From NCBI GenBank assembly GCA_019636245.1, contig JAHBXX010000012.1, positions 47,985-111,984 of the forward strand: a stretch of 64,000 nt of DNA. The letters run 5' to 3'. Both the position numbers and the translations under genes were made by a program. The stretch is from Planctomycetota bacterium (GTDB lineage: Bacteria > Planctomycetota > UBA1135 > UBA2386). The notes beneath the pieces were generated by a model. The model ran no database searches, was not told where the DNA came from, and was given only the letters and a program-made list of their open reading frames with translations. Positions 33,999-42,251 of the stretch are shown here, piece after piece; within the stretch, counting starts at the first letter, position 1; each line of letters opens with the position of its first letter.

Positions 33999-35219
33999 TC
34001 AGCTGCGGACCCAGAGCCAGCCGGCGGCGACCGCCAGGGTGGCCACGGTGATCGGCAGGCCGGTTCGCAGGTGCTCCGCCGTCCAGCTGCGGTCGCGTGG
34101 GCGCACGCCGAGCAGGTTCGCCTGCTCGACGACGATCAGGTTGGCGATCGATCCGACCAGCAGCAGGTTGCCGGCCAGGGTCGTGCCCAGGGCCAGGATG
34201 GCGCCGGCCTGCGGATGCTCGGCCGCCGGCAGCAGCAGCATCGTCAGCGGCACGTTCGAGATCAGGTTCGAACCCACGACGCCGGTCGCGAACAGCGCCA
34301 CCGGATCGTGCAGATCGAGGCCGTGCTGGCGCAGCGCGGCGAACGCCGCTGCCGCGTGGCCGCCCTGCTGGAACGCGTGGTTGACGACGAACAGGCCGGC
34401 GAACAGCACCAGCAGGTGCCAGTCGACCAGCGCCAGCATCTCCCGGCTCGCCATCCGGCGCGACGACAGCACGACGCCGGCCGCCGCGAGCGCCAGCACC
34501 TCGTGGGGCAGCGGGCAGGCGACGAGGCCGAGCACCAGGAGCCCGAGCACGACGAAGCCCTTGCCGGTCTGCCAGCGGTCGAACGCATGGTCGGGCGGCG
34601 CCGCGGCGGCGAGCTGGCGGTCGAACCGGCCGCGGTAGGCGCGGGCGAGGATCGCCCACACCAGCAGCAGGCCGAGGCCCGCGGGCACGACGCCGTCGAG
34701 CAGGTAGCCGGCGAACGGCAGGCCGAGCGCCTGGCCGATCAGCAGGTTCTGCGGGTTGCCGATCAGGGTCGCCGCGGAGCCGACGTTCGCGGCGGCGGCG
34801 AGGCCGAGCAGGAAGGGCACCGGGTCGAGGCCGCGTCGCACGCAGACGTCGATCAGCACCGGCGCGATCGCCAGGCAGACGACGTCGTTGGTCAGCAGCG
34901 CCGCCAGGGCGCCGACGGCGAGCACCAGTTCGAGCAGCAGGCGGGCGGGCGGCACCGGCCGGCGGGCGAGCGCGCGCGTCAGCGCGGTGTAGAAGCCGCC
35001 GAGGCGGAACTGGGCCGATACGACCATCAGGCCGAACAGCAGCCCGATGGTGCCGGGATCGATCGCCTGCCACGCCGCTGCGGTCGACAGCGCGCCGCTC
35101 GCGACCAGCGCGATCGCGCCGAGCAGCGCCGCCCCGGTGCGGTCGAGCCGCAGCCCCGGCACGCTGCCGACCAGCATGACCGCGTAGACCAGCGCGAAGA
35201 CGACGAGGGCCGCGTCCAA
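33999..35219 (-). CDS. ArsB/NhaD/SLC13-type ion permease
   Basis: The 406-residue protein with about 11 transmembrane segments starts at a TTG. Two inverted repeats each carry an asparagine/glycine hairpin typical of the ion transporter superfamily: LLTNDVVCLAIAPVLI plus GSAATLIGNPQNLLIG in the first half, and NLISNVPLTMLLLPAA plus GNLLLVGSIANLIVVE in the second. This repeat pattern is shared by ArsB, CitM, NhaD and SLC13 carriers, so the transported ion (arsenite, citrate, sodium/proton or another anion) is not determined. No arsR or arsC accompanies it. TAGCGT lies 8 nt before the start, again suggesting a leaderless mRNA. Confidence 0.85.
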   Translation of the reverse strand: MDAALVVFALVYAVMLVGSVPGLRLDRTGAALLGAIALVASGALSTAAAWQAIDPGTIGLLFGLMVVSAQFRLGGFYTALTRALARRPVPPARLLLELVLAVGALAALLTNDVVCLAIAPVLIDVCVRRGLDPVPFLLGLAAAANVGSAATLIGNPQNLLIGQALGLPFAGYLLDGVVPAGLGLLLVWAILARAYRGRFDRQLAAAAPPDHAFDRWQTGKGFVVLGLLVLGLVACPLPHEVLALAAAGVVLSSRRMASREMLALVDWHLLVLFAGLFVVNHAFQQGGHAAAAFAALRQHGLDLHDPVALFATGVVGSNLISNVPLTMLLLPAAEHPQAGAILALGTTLAGNLLLVGSIANLIVVEQANLLGVRPRDRSWTAEHLRTGLPITVATLAVAAGWLWVRS

Positions 35220-35261
35220 GCGGCGGCACGCTATCGCGGCGGTCGGCGGCCCGCCACGGCG

Positions 35262-35846
35262 TCAGCGCGCCGCGGCGGCGAACTCGGCGGCGTAGACGTC
35301 GCGCACCCAGTCCGGGAACGACAGCTGCGCGGCGTGGCGTTCGTAGCGGTCGAGCACTTCGCCCATCGCCTCGGTGCCGAAGGCGCCGAGGTGGCCGTGC
35401 GGCACGAGGCGCAGCTCGGCGCGTGCGGCCGTGAGGTTGCCGGTGTCGTGCAGCACGACGATCGCGGCGGCGAGGCCGGTGCGGTCGACGCCAGCGCGGC
35501 AGTGCAGCAGCAGCGGCCGGGGCGCGGCATCGGCGACGTGCCACAGTTCCAGCAAGGTCTCGGGGCGCGGCAGCCGCGTCGCCGACATCGGCACGTGCCA
35601 GAAGGCGGCGCCGCTGGCGGTGGCGGCGCGCTCCGAGGCGCGGGCCGGGTCGCTGGGTCCCCGCAGGCAGACGACGGTGCGGATGTCGTGGGCGGCGATA
35701 CGCCGCGCGAGCTGGTCTTCGCCCGGCTGCGGCGAGCGGAACACGTCCGGCCGCACGGCGCGGAACCCCGTGCAGGCGGTCGCCGTCACCAGGAGCAGCA
35801 GGGGCAGGCGGTGGCGCAGGTTGGTCACGGAGGCACTTTCGGCCAC
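35262..35846 (-). CDS. Exported tyrosine/dual-specificity phosphatase-like protein
   Basis: The phosphatase P-loop is HCRAGVDRTGLA (C-x5-R), with a general-acid region earlier (VPMSATRLP). GTG 35846 is the favoured start because TAGGAA lies 7 nt upstream. It gives 194 residues with an N-terminal hydrophobic export signal (HRLPLLLLVTATACTG) that could be a lipoprotein signal. Starts at 35882 and 35828 are alternatives. The domain belongs to the PTP/DSP superfamily, close in style to DUF442-like and SIW14-like proteins. Substrate (phosphotyrosine, phosphoinositide or other) is unknown. Confidence 0.78.
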   Translation of the reverse strand: MAESASVTNLRHRLPLLLLVTATACTGFRAVRPDVFRSPQPGEDQLARRIAAHDIRTVVCLRGPSDPARASERAATASGAAFWHVPMSATRLPRPETLLELWHVADAAPRPLLLHCRAGVDRTGLAAAIVVLHDTGNLTAARAELRLVPHGHLGAFGTEAMGEVLDRYERHAAQLSFPDWVRDVYAAEFAAAAR

Positions 35847-35878
35847 GGGTGGGTTCCTACCCCAGCGGCCCGGCCTGG

Positions 35879-36166
35879 TCACCGCCCTGGCGGGGCCATG
35901 CCATCGGCGCGGCCGTCCTCGAGGTCGATCTCGCGGGCCCGCTGCTGGAACTCGGCCTCGGTGCAGAGGCCCTTCTCGACGCAGAGCCGCTGCACCGTCT
36001 TGCAGGCCAGCGCCAGCTCGCCGAGCGCCCGCAGCAGCCGTTCCTCGTCGAGGCCGCCGCGACCCTTGAGGGCGTTCATCTCGTGGCGCAGCCGTTCGGT
36101 TTCCTGGCGCGCGTCGGTGATGCGGGTGTGCTGCCAGGCGTCGAAGATCCAGTTGAGCAGGCTCAT
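35879..36166 (-). CDS. Small helical protein, unknown
   Basis: The 95-residue product opens with an amphipathic helix (MSLLNWIFDAWQHTRI) and continues as a charged coiled-coil-like helix (DARQETERLRHEMNALKG). The segment LALACKTVQRLCVEKGLCTEAEFQQ carries three Cys. It ends in an acidic then Pro-rich tail. No family is recognised. The Cys spacing does not form a clear zinc motif. It lies between the MFS gene upstream (40 nt) and the phosphatase gene downstream on the same strand, so these may be co-transcribed. It may be an interaction or coiled-coil adaptor. This is a guess. Confidence 0.6.
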   Translation of the reverse strand: MSLLNWIFDAWQHTRITDARQETERLRHEMNALKGRGGLDEERLLRALGELALACKTVQRLCVEKGLCTEAEFQQRAREIDLEDGRADGMAPPGR

Positions 36167-36206
36167 GGCGTGGTGGGGGCGGTGGGGGAAGGATAGCGCG
36201 CCGGCG

Positions 36207-37589
36207 TCACCGCGCCGGCTCCGCCGGCGGCGGGGCGGCCGGAGGCTGCAGGCCGGCGGTGAACGCCAGCGTGCTCAGCACCAGCAGCGCGGCCAAGTGG
36301 AACGGCACCGTCCGGCCGAGCGCGTCGTAGGCCCAGCCGTAGGCCAGCGGCGCCAACAGGCGCGAGGCGCCGCCGAAGGTCTGCTGCAGGCCCAGGTAGA
36401 GGCCGCGGTCCGCGGCCGCGACGCGACCGGACAGCAGGGCCGTCACGCACGGGAACGTGAACGAGGTGCCCAGGGGCAGCAGCGCCACCGCCAGCGCCAG
36501 GCCGGGCAGCGACCCGGCCAGCGCCATGCCGGCGAGGCCCGCCGCCAGCGTGACGATGCCGGCGCGCGCGAGCCTCGCCTCGCCGAGGCGGTCGACGAGG
36601 GGGCCGAGCAGCAGCACGCGCGCGAGCACCGAGATCGCGCCGATGTAGAGGAACACGTAGCCGATGGTCTGCTCGGTGACCGCCCAGCGCGCGTGCAGGA
36701 ACAGCGCCAGCACGGCGCTGATGCCCTGGAACGAGCCGATGGCGATGCCGTAGATCCAGATCAGCCGCGACGCCGGTTCGCGCACGCGGGTCAGCACCTG
36801 CCACGCGGCGCCGCGCGCCGACAGCGGCGCGGTCGTGCGCGGCCCTGCCGGCGCCGCGCGCGACTCGCGCAGCCAGGTCGCCGCGAACCAGAGGTTCAGC
36901 AGGCAGAGCAGTGCGGCGCCGAGGCCCGGGGTCGCGGCGCCCAGGCGCACGGTCGCCGCCCCGGGCCACAGGTCGAGGTGGCCGACGTCGACGAGCACGG
37001 CGCCGAGCGCCGGGCCCAGGGCGACGCCGAGGTTGGTCGCCGCCGACAGCCAGCCGAGCGCGCGCGTGCGCTGCGCCGGTTCGATGGTGTCGGCGACGTA
37101 GGCCTGCACCACGGCGACGGTGCCGCCGCCGGCGCCCTGCACCAGCCGCGACAGCAGCAGCAACCACAGCGAATCGGCGGCGGCCAGGATCAGGAACGCC
37201 AGCGCCGCGGCGCCGAGCGCGATCATCAGCACGGGGCGGCGACCGACGCGGTCGGACAACCGGCCCCACCACGGCGCGCTCAGCAGCTGCGCCACCGTGT
37301 AGGCCGACACGACCATCCCGGTCAGCGCGCCGACGCCGAGCCTGCCGAGCCACGGCAGCGTGATGCCGTCGCCGGCGAACTGCTGCACGTAGAACGGCAA
37401 CAGCGGCAGGACCAGGAACAGGCCGACCATGTCGAGGAAGGCGGTGGCCATCAGCACGACGAGGCGGCGCGGCACGCGGCGGAGTTCGCGGGCCATCACC
37501 AGGGTCACCAGCGCGCCGAGCGCCCAGACGGCGACGCGCGCCCCCGGCGTCGCCAGGAGGTCGAGCGGGCCGTCGGCCGCCGCCGTCAT
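36207..37589 (-). CDS. MFS transporter (multidrug/TetA-like)
   Basis: The 460-residue protein has a hydrophobic N-terminal extension, then twelve predicted transmembrane segments. MFS motif A appears as GRLSDRVGRRPVL between segments 2 and 3. RLVQGAGGGTVAVVQAYVAD and LGWLSAATNLGVALGPALGA are typical of the TetA/multidrug efflux DHA1 families. Its ATG overlaps the stop of the RidA gene (4 nt), implying coupled translation. The substrate is unknown. No regulator stands next to it. Confidence 0.88.
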   Translation of the reverse strand: MTAAADGPLDLLATPGARVAVWALGALVTLVMARELRRVPRRLVVLMATAFLDMVGLFLVLPLLPFYVQQFAGDGITLPWLGRLGVGALTGMVVSAYTVAQLLSAPWWGRLSDRVGRRPVLMIALGAAALAFLILAAADSLWLLLLSRLVQGAGGGTVAVVQAYVADTIEPAQRTRALGWLSAATNLGVALGPALGAVLVDVGHLDLWPGAATVRLGAATPGLGAALLCLLNLWFAATWLRESRAAPAGPRTTAPLSARGAAWQVLTRVREPASRLIWIYGIAIGSFQGISAVLALFLHARWAVTEQTIGYVFLYIGAISVLARVLLLGPLVDRLGEARLARAGIVTLAAGLAGMALAGSLPGLALAVALLPLGTSFTFPCVTALLSGRVAAADRGLYLGLQQTFGGASRLLAPLAYGWAYDALGRTVPFHLAALLVLSTLAFTAGLQPPAAPPPAEPAR

Positions 37590-37978
37590 GCGCCAGCGCC
37601 GCGGCGGCGCGCGGTCACCTCGATCTCGATGCGCAGGTCCGGCTCGGCGAGGCCGGCGGCGAACATCGTCGCCGCCGGGCGCACGCTGCCGAACGCGGCG
37701 CGCAGGATCGGCCAGCAGGCACGGAACTCGCCCCGGTCCGGCAGGATGTAGGTGACGCGCACGACGTCCTGCAGCGAACTGCCGGCCGCGGCGAGCGCGC
37801 GTTCGATGTTGGCCAGGGCCTGCCGGCACTGCGCCTCGACGCCGGCGGCGAGGCGCATGGTGGCGTAGTCGTAGCCGGTCGTGCCCGAGACGAAGATCCA
37901 GTCGCCGTCGACGACGGCGCGCGAGTAGCCGATCTCGGCCTCGAAGGCGGAGCCGGAGGTGATGTGCTGGCGCGGCAT
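37586..37978 (-). CDS. RidA/YjgF-family protein
   Basis: The 130-residue product matches the Rid family. It starts SGSAFEAEIGYSRAVVDGDW, has the VSGTTGYDYA loop and QALANIERALAAAG, and ends DLRIEIEVTARR. Rid enzymes hydrolyse reactive enamine/imine intermediates, protecting PLP enzymes. This one resembles the Rid7-like subgroup found beside transport or catabolic genes, rather than archetypal RidA. The Arg in the terminal strand (RIEIEVTA) is conserved. It overlaps the MFS transporter start by 4 nt, so an export or detoxification partnership is plausible. Confidence 0.88.
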   Translation of the reverse strand: MPRQHITSGSAFEAEIGYSRAVVDGDWIFVSGTTGYDYATMRLAAGVEAQCRQALANIERALAAAGSSLQDVVRVTYILPDRGEFRACWPILRAAFGSVRPAATMFAAGLAEPDLRIEIEVTARRRGAGA

Positions 37979-38028
37979 GCGCGCACGGTAGCGGGCGGCC
38001 GGCCGGCGGGCGCGGGTCCAGTCGGGGG

Positions 38029-40119
38029 CTACCCCTTCGCCGGCTTCGCCCGCCGCGGCTCGAACGGGTGCGCGAACGGCTCGGGGGCGATGCCGTCCAG
38101 CAGCGTGCTCTGGCCGTGCGCGACGTCGTCGCCGACCGCGCCGACCAGCCGCCGCAGCCGTTCCATCTGCAAGAGCCCGGTCAGGAGCCGCGTGCCGCGC
38201 ACGCGCGCCATCAGCTGCTCGCACTGCAGCGCCGCGACGCGCTGCTGGCTCGCGTCCTGCTGGGCCGCGTGGTGGACGAGCGCCAGCATCGTCACCAGCT
38301 GTTCGATCACCTTGCCGAGCCGCTGCAGCGGGATCTGCGCCCGCGTCAGTTCGAGCTGGAACCACAGGTTGATGCCGAGCCAGGCCCAGCGCAGCCAGCG
38401 CAGCCGCTGTTCGGCGAAGCGCGCGTAGCGGCGCAGGCCCTCGGGCAGCAGCTGGTAGCGCGGGATCCAGCGCGTTGGCAGCAGGAGCAACGGCAGCCGC
38501 AGCACCTCGATCAGGCCGTTGCCGAGGATCCAGCCCTCGAGCCGCCAGAACGAGCCGGTGCCGAGCAGCCGCCGCGTCGCCGTCCACAGCCGGCCGGGGT
38601 CGGTGAACAGCGTCCACGGCGTGAGCCGCAGCAGCCGCCGGTCGGGCGGCAACGGCTTGCCGTCGGGACCCTGGTTGATCGACTGGATCACGCCGAGCAT
38701 GCCGGCCATGCAGCGGCTGGTGAAGGCGTCGGTGACGTCCTTCACCATGCCCATCAGGATCAGGTCGTCCTCGCCCTCGACGACGCCGAACACGTGCATG
38801 TTGGCGCGCGCCTGGTGCACGCGCGAACCCTGGTCGAACGAGCGGCCGCCGAGCACGCGCTCGCAGGCGATCTGCGATTCGAGCGCGCTGGTCGCCGCCG
38901 CCGACTTGGTCAGGTCGCGCAGGCCGGCGAGGTCGTGACCGTCGGCGTCCTGCTGCAGCGACAGGTGGCTCAGCGCGCGCGACTGCAGGGCGCCGCCGAG
39001 CATGCGGCCGAGGTGCTGGCGCGGCAGCTCGTGCTGGATCACCGCGCCGCCGACGCCGTCGCGCGCCTCGGCGTCGGCGGCGGCGTCGGCGGCGAACATG
39101 CGCTGGTAGCCGGCCGCCATCGCCGCCAGCATGCAGCGGCCCATGCGCAGGCAGTAGAACAGCACCTCGACGCCATCGGCCTGGATCTGCTCCTCGCGGC
39201 GCAGCGGGTAGTGGTCGAAGTGCAGCCGCGAGTTGTGGTTGGCGGTGAAGGCGCCGGTGCGCGACGACTCGCAGCGGAACCCGAAGTCCTGGCCCTGGTC
39301 GCCGCGGGCGATGTCGTGGTCGGGGAGCCGCGTGACGAACAGGCCGACCTGCTTCCCGTCCTTGCCGAGCCGGGCGACGATGCCGACCAGGGCGCCGTGC
39401 GTGGCGTTGGTGATCCACAGCTTGTTGCGGTCGCCGGCGGCGTGCAGCCGGAAGCCGCCCTTGCCGCCGTCGAGCTGCGGGTCCGGCTCGACGTAGGCGC
39501 GCACCTTCTTGGCGTTGACGCCGATGCCGACCTCGGTGAGGCCGAACGCCATCAGCTGGCCCTCGGCGACCAGCGGCAGGAACGTGCGCTTCTGCGCGTC
39601 GGTGCCGTAGGCGAGCAGCGAGCCGGCGCCGATCGTCAGTTCGCCGGAGATCTCGACCGCCAGCGGGCCGAGGCCGTTGGCGGCCAGGTCCTCCTCGACC
39701 AGCGCCAGTTCGACGTAGCGGCCGTCCAGGCCGCCGAACTCGGCCGGCACCGTGAAGCCGTAGCCGCGCTCGGCGGCCACGGCGGCCCGCAGCGCGGCCG
39801 ACAGCTTGCCGTCGGCGGTGAACGCCTCGCCGCGCGCGAGGCAGCCCAGCGCCGCGGCGACGACGCCGTGGCCGCGGTCCCCGGCGCGCTGCGCGGCCGC
39901 GGCGCCGCTCTGCAGCTCGGCGGTGTCGGGCGCGGGGCCGTAGATCAGGCGCTCGACCAGCCCACGCTTCTGGCGGCCGAGCCGGGCCGCGGCCTGCCGC
40001 GCGGCGGCATCGAGCGCGCCGACGTCGCGTGCCGATTCGGCGTCGCCGGCGGCGGCGAGCGCTTGCGCCGCGGTCGAGGCTTCGGGGGCGGGGGAGGCGG
40101 AGGGTTCGGGCAGGGTCAC
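38029..40119 (-). CDS. Acyl-CoA dehydrogenase-like protein with long C-terminal extension
   Basis: The GTG at 40119 gives 696 residues. A GTG at 40185 would add 22 residues. The N-terminal 60 residues are Ala-rich. From about residue 130 an acyl-CoA dehydrogenase core begins (YGFTVPAEFGGL, VEEDLAANGLGPLAVE, MAFGLTEVGIGV, LWITNATHGALV). The C-terminal helical domain includes ERVLGGRSFDQGSRVHQARA and FGVVEGEDDLILMGM. A further 190 residues of helical, partly hydrophobic sequence follow (YQLLPEGLRRYARFAEQ and onward), as in the long FadE-type enzymes. Likely FAD-dependent beta-oxidation of long acyl chains, perhaps at the membrane. Confidence 0.82.
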   Translation of the reverse strand: MTLPEPSASPAPEASTAAQALAAAGDAESARDVGALDAAARQAAARLGRQKRGLVERLIYGPAPDTAELQSGAAAAQRAGDRGHGVVAAALGCLARGEAFTADGKLSAALRAAVAAERGYGFTVPAEFGGLDGRYVELALVEEDLAANGLGPLAVEISGELTIGAGSLLAYGTDAQKRTFLPLVAEGQLMAFGLTEVGIGVNAKKVRAYVEPDPQLDGGKGGFRLHAAGDRNKLWITNATHGALVGIVARLGKDGKQVGLFVTRLPDHDIARGDQGQDFGFRCESSRTGAFTANHNSRLHFDHYPLRREEQIQADGVEVLFYCLRMGRCMLAAMAAGYQRMFAADAAADAEARDGVGGAVIQHELPRQHLGRMLGGALQSRALSHLSLQQDADGHDLAGLRDLTKSAAATSALESQIACERVLGGRSFDQGSRVHQARANMHVFGVVEGEDDLILMGMVKDVTDAFTSRCMAGMLGVIQSINQGPDGKPLPPDRRLLRLTPWTLFTDPGRLWTATRRLLGTGSFWRLEGWILGNGLIEVLRLPLLLLPTRWIPRYQLLPEGLRRYARFAEQRLRWLRWAWLGINLWFQLELTRAQIPLQRLGKVIEQLVTMLALVHHAAQQDASQQRVAALQCEQLMARVRGTRLLTGLLQMERLRRLVGAVGDDVAHGQSTLLDGIAPEPFAHPFEPRRAKPAKG

Positions 40120-40220
40120 GGCGGTGCGGATCGGGGGGCGAACATGGTGCCCGCCGGCGGCGGGCGGGGGAACTTCGATCTGCACCGGCGGCGGGATGCC
40201 CGGGCGCCGACCCGCGCAGC

Positions 40221-40249
40221 TTGGAACTGGCGTCGCGGCGGGCTACCGT
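40221..40249 (+). promoter_or_regulatory. Predicted peroxiredoxin promoter
   Basis: TTGGAA (40221-40226) and TACCGT (40244-40249) are spaced by 17 bp. Transcription from about 40256 would leave a leader of some 33 nt before the GTG at 40289, in which AGGA serves as ribosome-binding site. No OxyR- or PerR-like operator is evident by eye. Confidence 0.45.
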
Positions 40250-40288
40250 TCGAGCCCCAATTCAGGACGCATTTCCAGGAACCCCACC

Positions 40289-40897
40289 GTGAGCCAAGTG
40301 ACGACGACCCAGGTCGGGCAGATCGTGCCCGAGTTCGAGATGGAGACCTACCTGCCGACGAAGAAGGACTTCGGCAAGTTCAGCCTCGCCGAGGCCAAGA
40401 AGGCCGGCAAGTGGACCGTGCTGGTCTTCTACCCGGCCGACTTCACCTTCGTCTGTGCCACCGAGTTCGCGGCGCTGGCCGAGCAGTACCCCGCGCTGCA
40501 GAAGATGGGCTGCGAGGTGCTGACGGTCAGCACCGACACCAAGTTCACGCACCTGGCGTGGCAGAAGCACGAGGGCGAACTGGCCGGCGTCACCTACCCG
40601 ATGGCGGCCGACCGCACCGGCGACGTCGCGCGCCTGTTCGGCGTCTACCTGCCCAACGGCCTGGCGCTGCGCGGCACGTTCATCATCGGCCCGGACGGCA
40701 AGCTGCACGGCAGCGAGATCAACTTCCTCAACGTCGGCCGCAACATGGAGGAACTGACCCGCAAGGTGCAGGCCTTCATCCACTTCAGCAAGCTGCCCGA
40801 GGAGGCCTGCCCGGCGAACTGGAAGAAGCCCGGCGACAAGTCGCTGAAGCCGAGCGCGGCGATGGTCGGCAACGTGCACCAGGCGATGAAGGGCTGA
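40289..40897 (+). CDS. 2-Cys peroxiredoxin (AhpC/TSA family)
   Basis: The GTG start at 40289 gives 202 residues. The peroxidatic Cys lies in DFTFVCATEF and the resolving Cys in EEACPANWK, the standard typical 2-Cys arrangement. The product reduces hydrogen peroxide and organic hydroperoxides in the cytoplasm, with thioredoxin or AhpF-like reductase as electron donor. Neither reductase is next door. A GT9 glycosyltransferase gene begins 15 nt downstream and may share the transcript. A conserved GGLG motif, often marking hyperoxidation-sensitive enzymes, is absent. Confidence 0.95.
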   Translation: MSQVTTTQVGQIVPEFEMETYLPTKKDFGKFSLAEAKKAGKWTVLVFYPADFTFVCATEFAALAEQYPALQKMGCEVLTVSTDTKFTHLAWQKHEGELAGVTYPMAADRTGDVARLFGVYLPNGLALRGTFIIGPDGKLHGSEINFLNVGRNMEELTRKVQAFIHFSKLPEEACPANWKKPGDKSLKPSAAMVGNVHQAMKG

Positions 40898-40911
40898 GTC
40901 GGGTCGTCGCC

Positions 40912-41787
40912 GTGGGACCGTCGCCGCGCCTCCTGGTGCTGCGCCGCGGCGGCCTCGGCGACACGCTGCTGCTGGCGCCGCTGCTGCGGGCGCTGCGGCG
41001 CCGGCACCCGGGAGCGGCGATCACCGTCGCCGGCGTGCGCGAGTTCGCCGCCGTGCTCGTGGCCTACGGCGCCGCGGACGCCGCCCGCTCGAGCGAGGAC
41101 CTGGCCCTGTGGTCGCCGGCCACCGCGCGCGAGCGTCTGTCCGCCTGGGACCTCGGGTTCGCCGACGAGCCGGCGGCGGCCGCGGCGGCGCCGCCCGGGG
41201 TCGTCGTGCGCACGTTCGTGCCCCGTCCGGTCGACGAGGCGCCGTTCGGCCTGCAGCTCGCGCGCCAGCTCGACCTCGCACCGCGCTGGCCGGAGGACGC
41301 CTGGCTGTTGCCGCCGGCCGCAGGACCGCGGTCGGGCCCGGTGCTGCTGGCGCCCGGCAGCGGCGGCGCCACGAAGTGCTGGCCGCGGGCGGGTTGGCTG
41401 GCGCTCGCGCAGCGGTTGACGGCGGCGCCCGTGGTCGTCGTCGGGCCGGCGGAGGTCGAGCGCGACGACCCGCGCCGCTGGCCGTGGCCGCCGGGCACGG
41501 GCTTCGTCGTCGAACCGGAGCCGGTGGGACTCGCGCGCCGGCTCGCCGCCGCCGGCGCGTTCGTCGGCAACGACAGCGGCCCGACCCATCTCGCGGCGAT
41601 GCTCGGCGTGCCGACGGTGGCGCTGTTCGGCCCGACCGATGCCCGGGTCTGGGCGCCGGTGGGCCCGCACGTGCGCGTGGTCGCGCAGCAAGGGCCGATC
41701 GCCGGCCTGCCGCCCGCCGCGGTGCAGGCGGCGCTGCGCGGCGTCGCCGAGGCTCAGGGCAGCCGTTCGCGGACCTTCTGCCAGTAG
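40912..41787 (+). CDS. Glycosyltransferase family 9 (heptosyltransferase-like)
   Basis: The 291-residue protein starts at GTG 40912. The GT-B N-terminal motif RRGGLGDTLLLAPLLRAL and the late donor-binding block GNDSGPTHLAAMLGVPT followed by VALFGPTDARVWAP match GT9 enzymes (WaaC/WaaF/WaaQ group). Members add heptose or other sugars to lipopolysaccharide core or other surface glycans. Its 3' end overlaps by 34 nt the end of the convergent lysozyme-like gene, so both C-termini share DNA. The protein is slightly short for the family (usual about 330-350). Confidence 0.88.
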   Translation: MGPSPRLLVLRRGGLGDTLLLAPLLRALRRRHPGAAITVAGVREFAAVLVAYGAADAARSSEDLALWSPATARERLSAWDLGFADEPAAAAAAPPGVVVRTFVPRPVDEAPFGLQLARQLDLAPRWPEDAWLLPPAAGPRSGPVLLAPGSGGATKCWPRAGWLALAQRLTAAPVVVVGPAEVERDDPRRWPWPPGTGFVVEPEPVGLARRLAAAGAFVGNDSGPTHLAAMLGVPTVALFGPTDARVWAPVGPHVRVVAQQGPIAGLPPAAVQAALRGVAEAQGSRSRTFCQ

Positions 41788-42251
41788 CGCTGCGTCGCGT
41801 CGTTCGCGGCGCCGCGCGGACCGCCGTTGTGGATCCGCGCGATCGTTTCGGCATCGCCGAGGCGCCAGGCCGCCGGCGCCCAGCGGCGCATGTAGGCGTC
41901 GAGCACGCGCTCGGCGTAGTCGCGGCGGCGGCAGTCCGGGTAGTCGCCGCCGAGGCCGGGCTCGAACTCGATCGCGTCCTGCCAGTAGACGCGGTGGATC
42001 TGGTAGGGGCCGATGGCGAGTCCGCCATCGCCGTCGGGCACGTCGTCGCGGTCGCCGCTCTCGACGAAGCGGATGGCGTCCAGGATCTGCTGCCGCGGCC
42101 AGGTCGCGCGGGCCGCGTCGCCGCCTGCGGTCCACCACAGGCCGCCGAGCAGCAGCGCGGCGGCACCCGCGGCGAGGCGGCGGCGCCGCGGCCAGCGGCG
42201 CCACGCCAACGCCCAGGCCGGCAGCCGCAGTCGTTCGGGGCGGTCGGTCAT
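41754..42251 (-). CDS. Membrane-anchored lysozyme-like (i-type/destabilase-like) protein
   Basis: The 165-residue product has an N-terminal basic region and single helix (RRLAAGAAALLLGGLWWTAG) and a domain reading AIRFVESGDRDDVPDGDGG, then AIGPYQIHRVYWQDA, YPDCRRRDYAERVL, YMRRWAP and IHNGGPRGA, ending YWQKVRERLP. This order (ESG...D...GPYQI..W.DA...C..YA..V...Y..R.A...HNGG) resembles i-type lysozymes/destabilases and related bacterial proteins. The Glu in VESG would be the catalytic acid. A role in peptidoglycan cleavage is inferred, not proven. It overlaps the EamA gene by 4 nt. Confidence 0.68.
   Translation of the reverse strand: MTDRPERLRLPAWALAWRRWPRRRRLAAGAAALLLGGLWWTAGGDAARATWPRQQILDAIRFVESGDRDDVPDGDGGLAIGPYQIHRVYWQDAIEFEPGLGGDYPDCRRRDYAERVLDAYMRRWAPAAWRLGDAETIARIHNGGPRGAANDATQRYWQKVRERLP

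Noticed and set aside
33813..37751. 1312-codon plus-strand frame across several minus-strand genes
   Set aside because: It crosses the boundaries of the permease, phosphatase and MFS genes, has no domains, and is rich in Arg/Gln/His, a shadow pattern.
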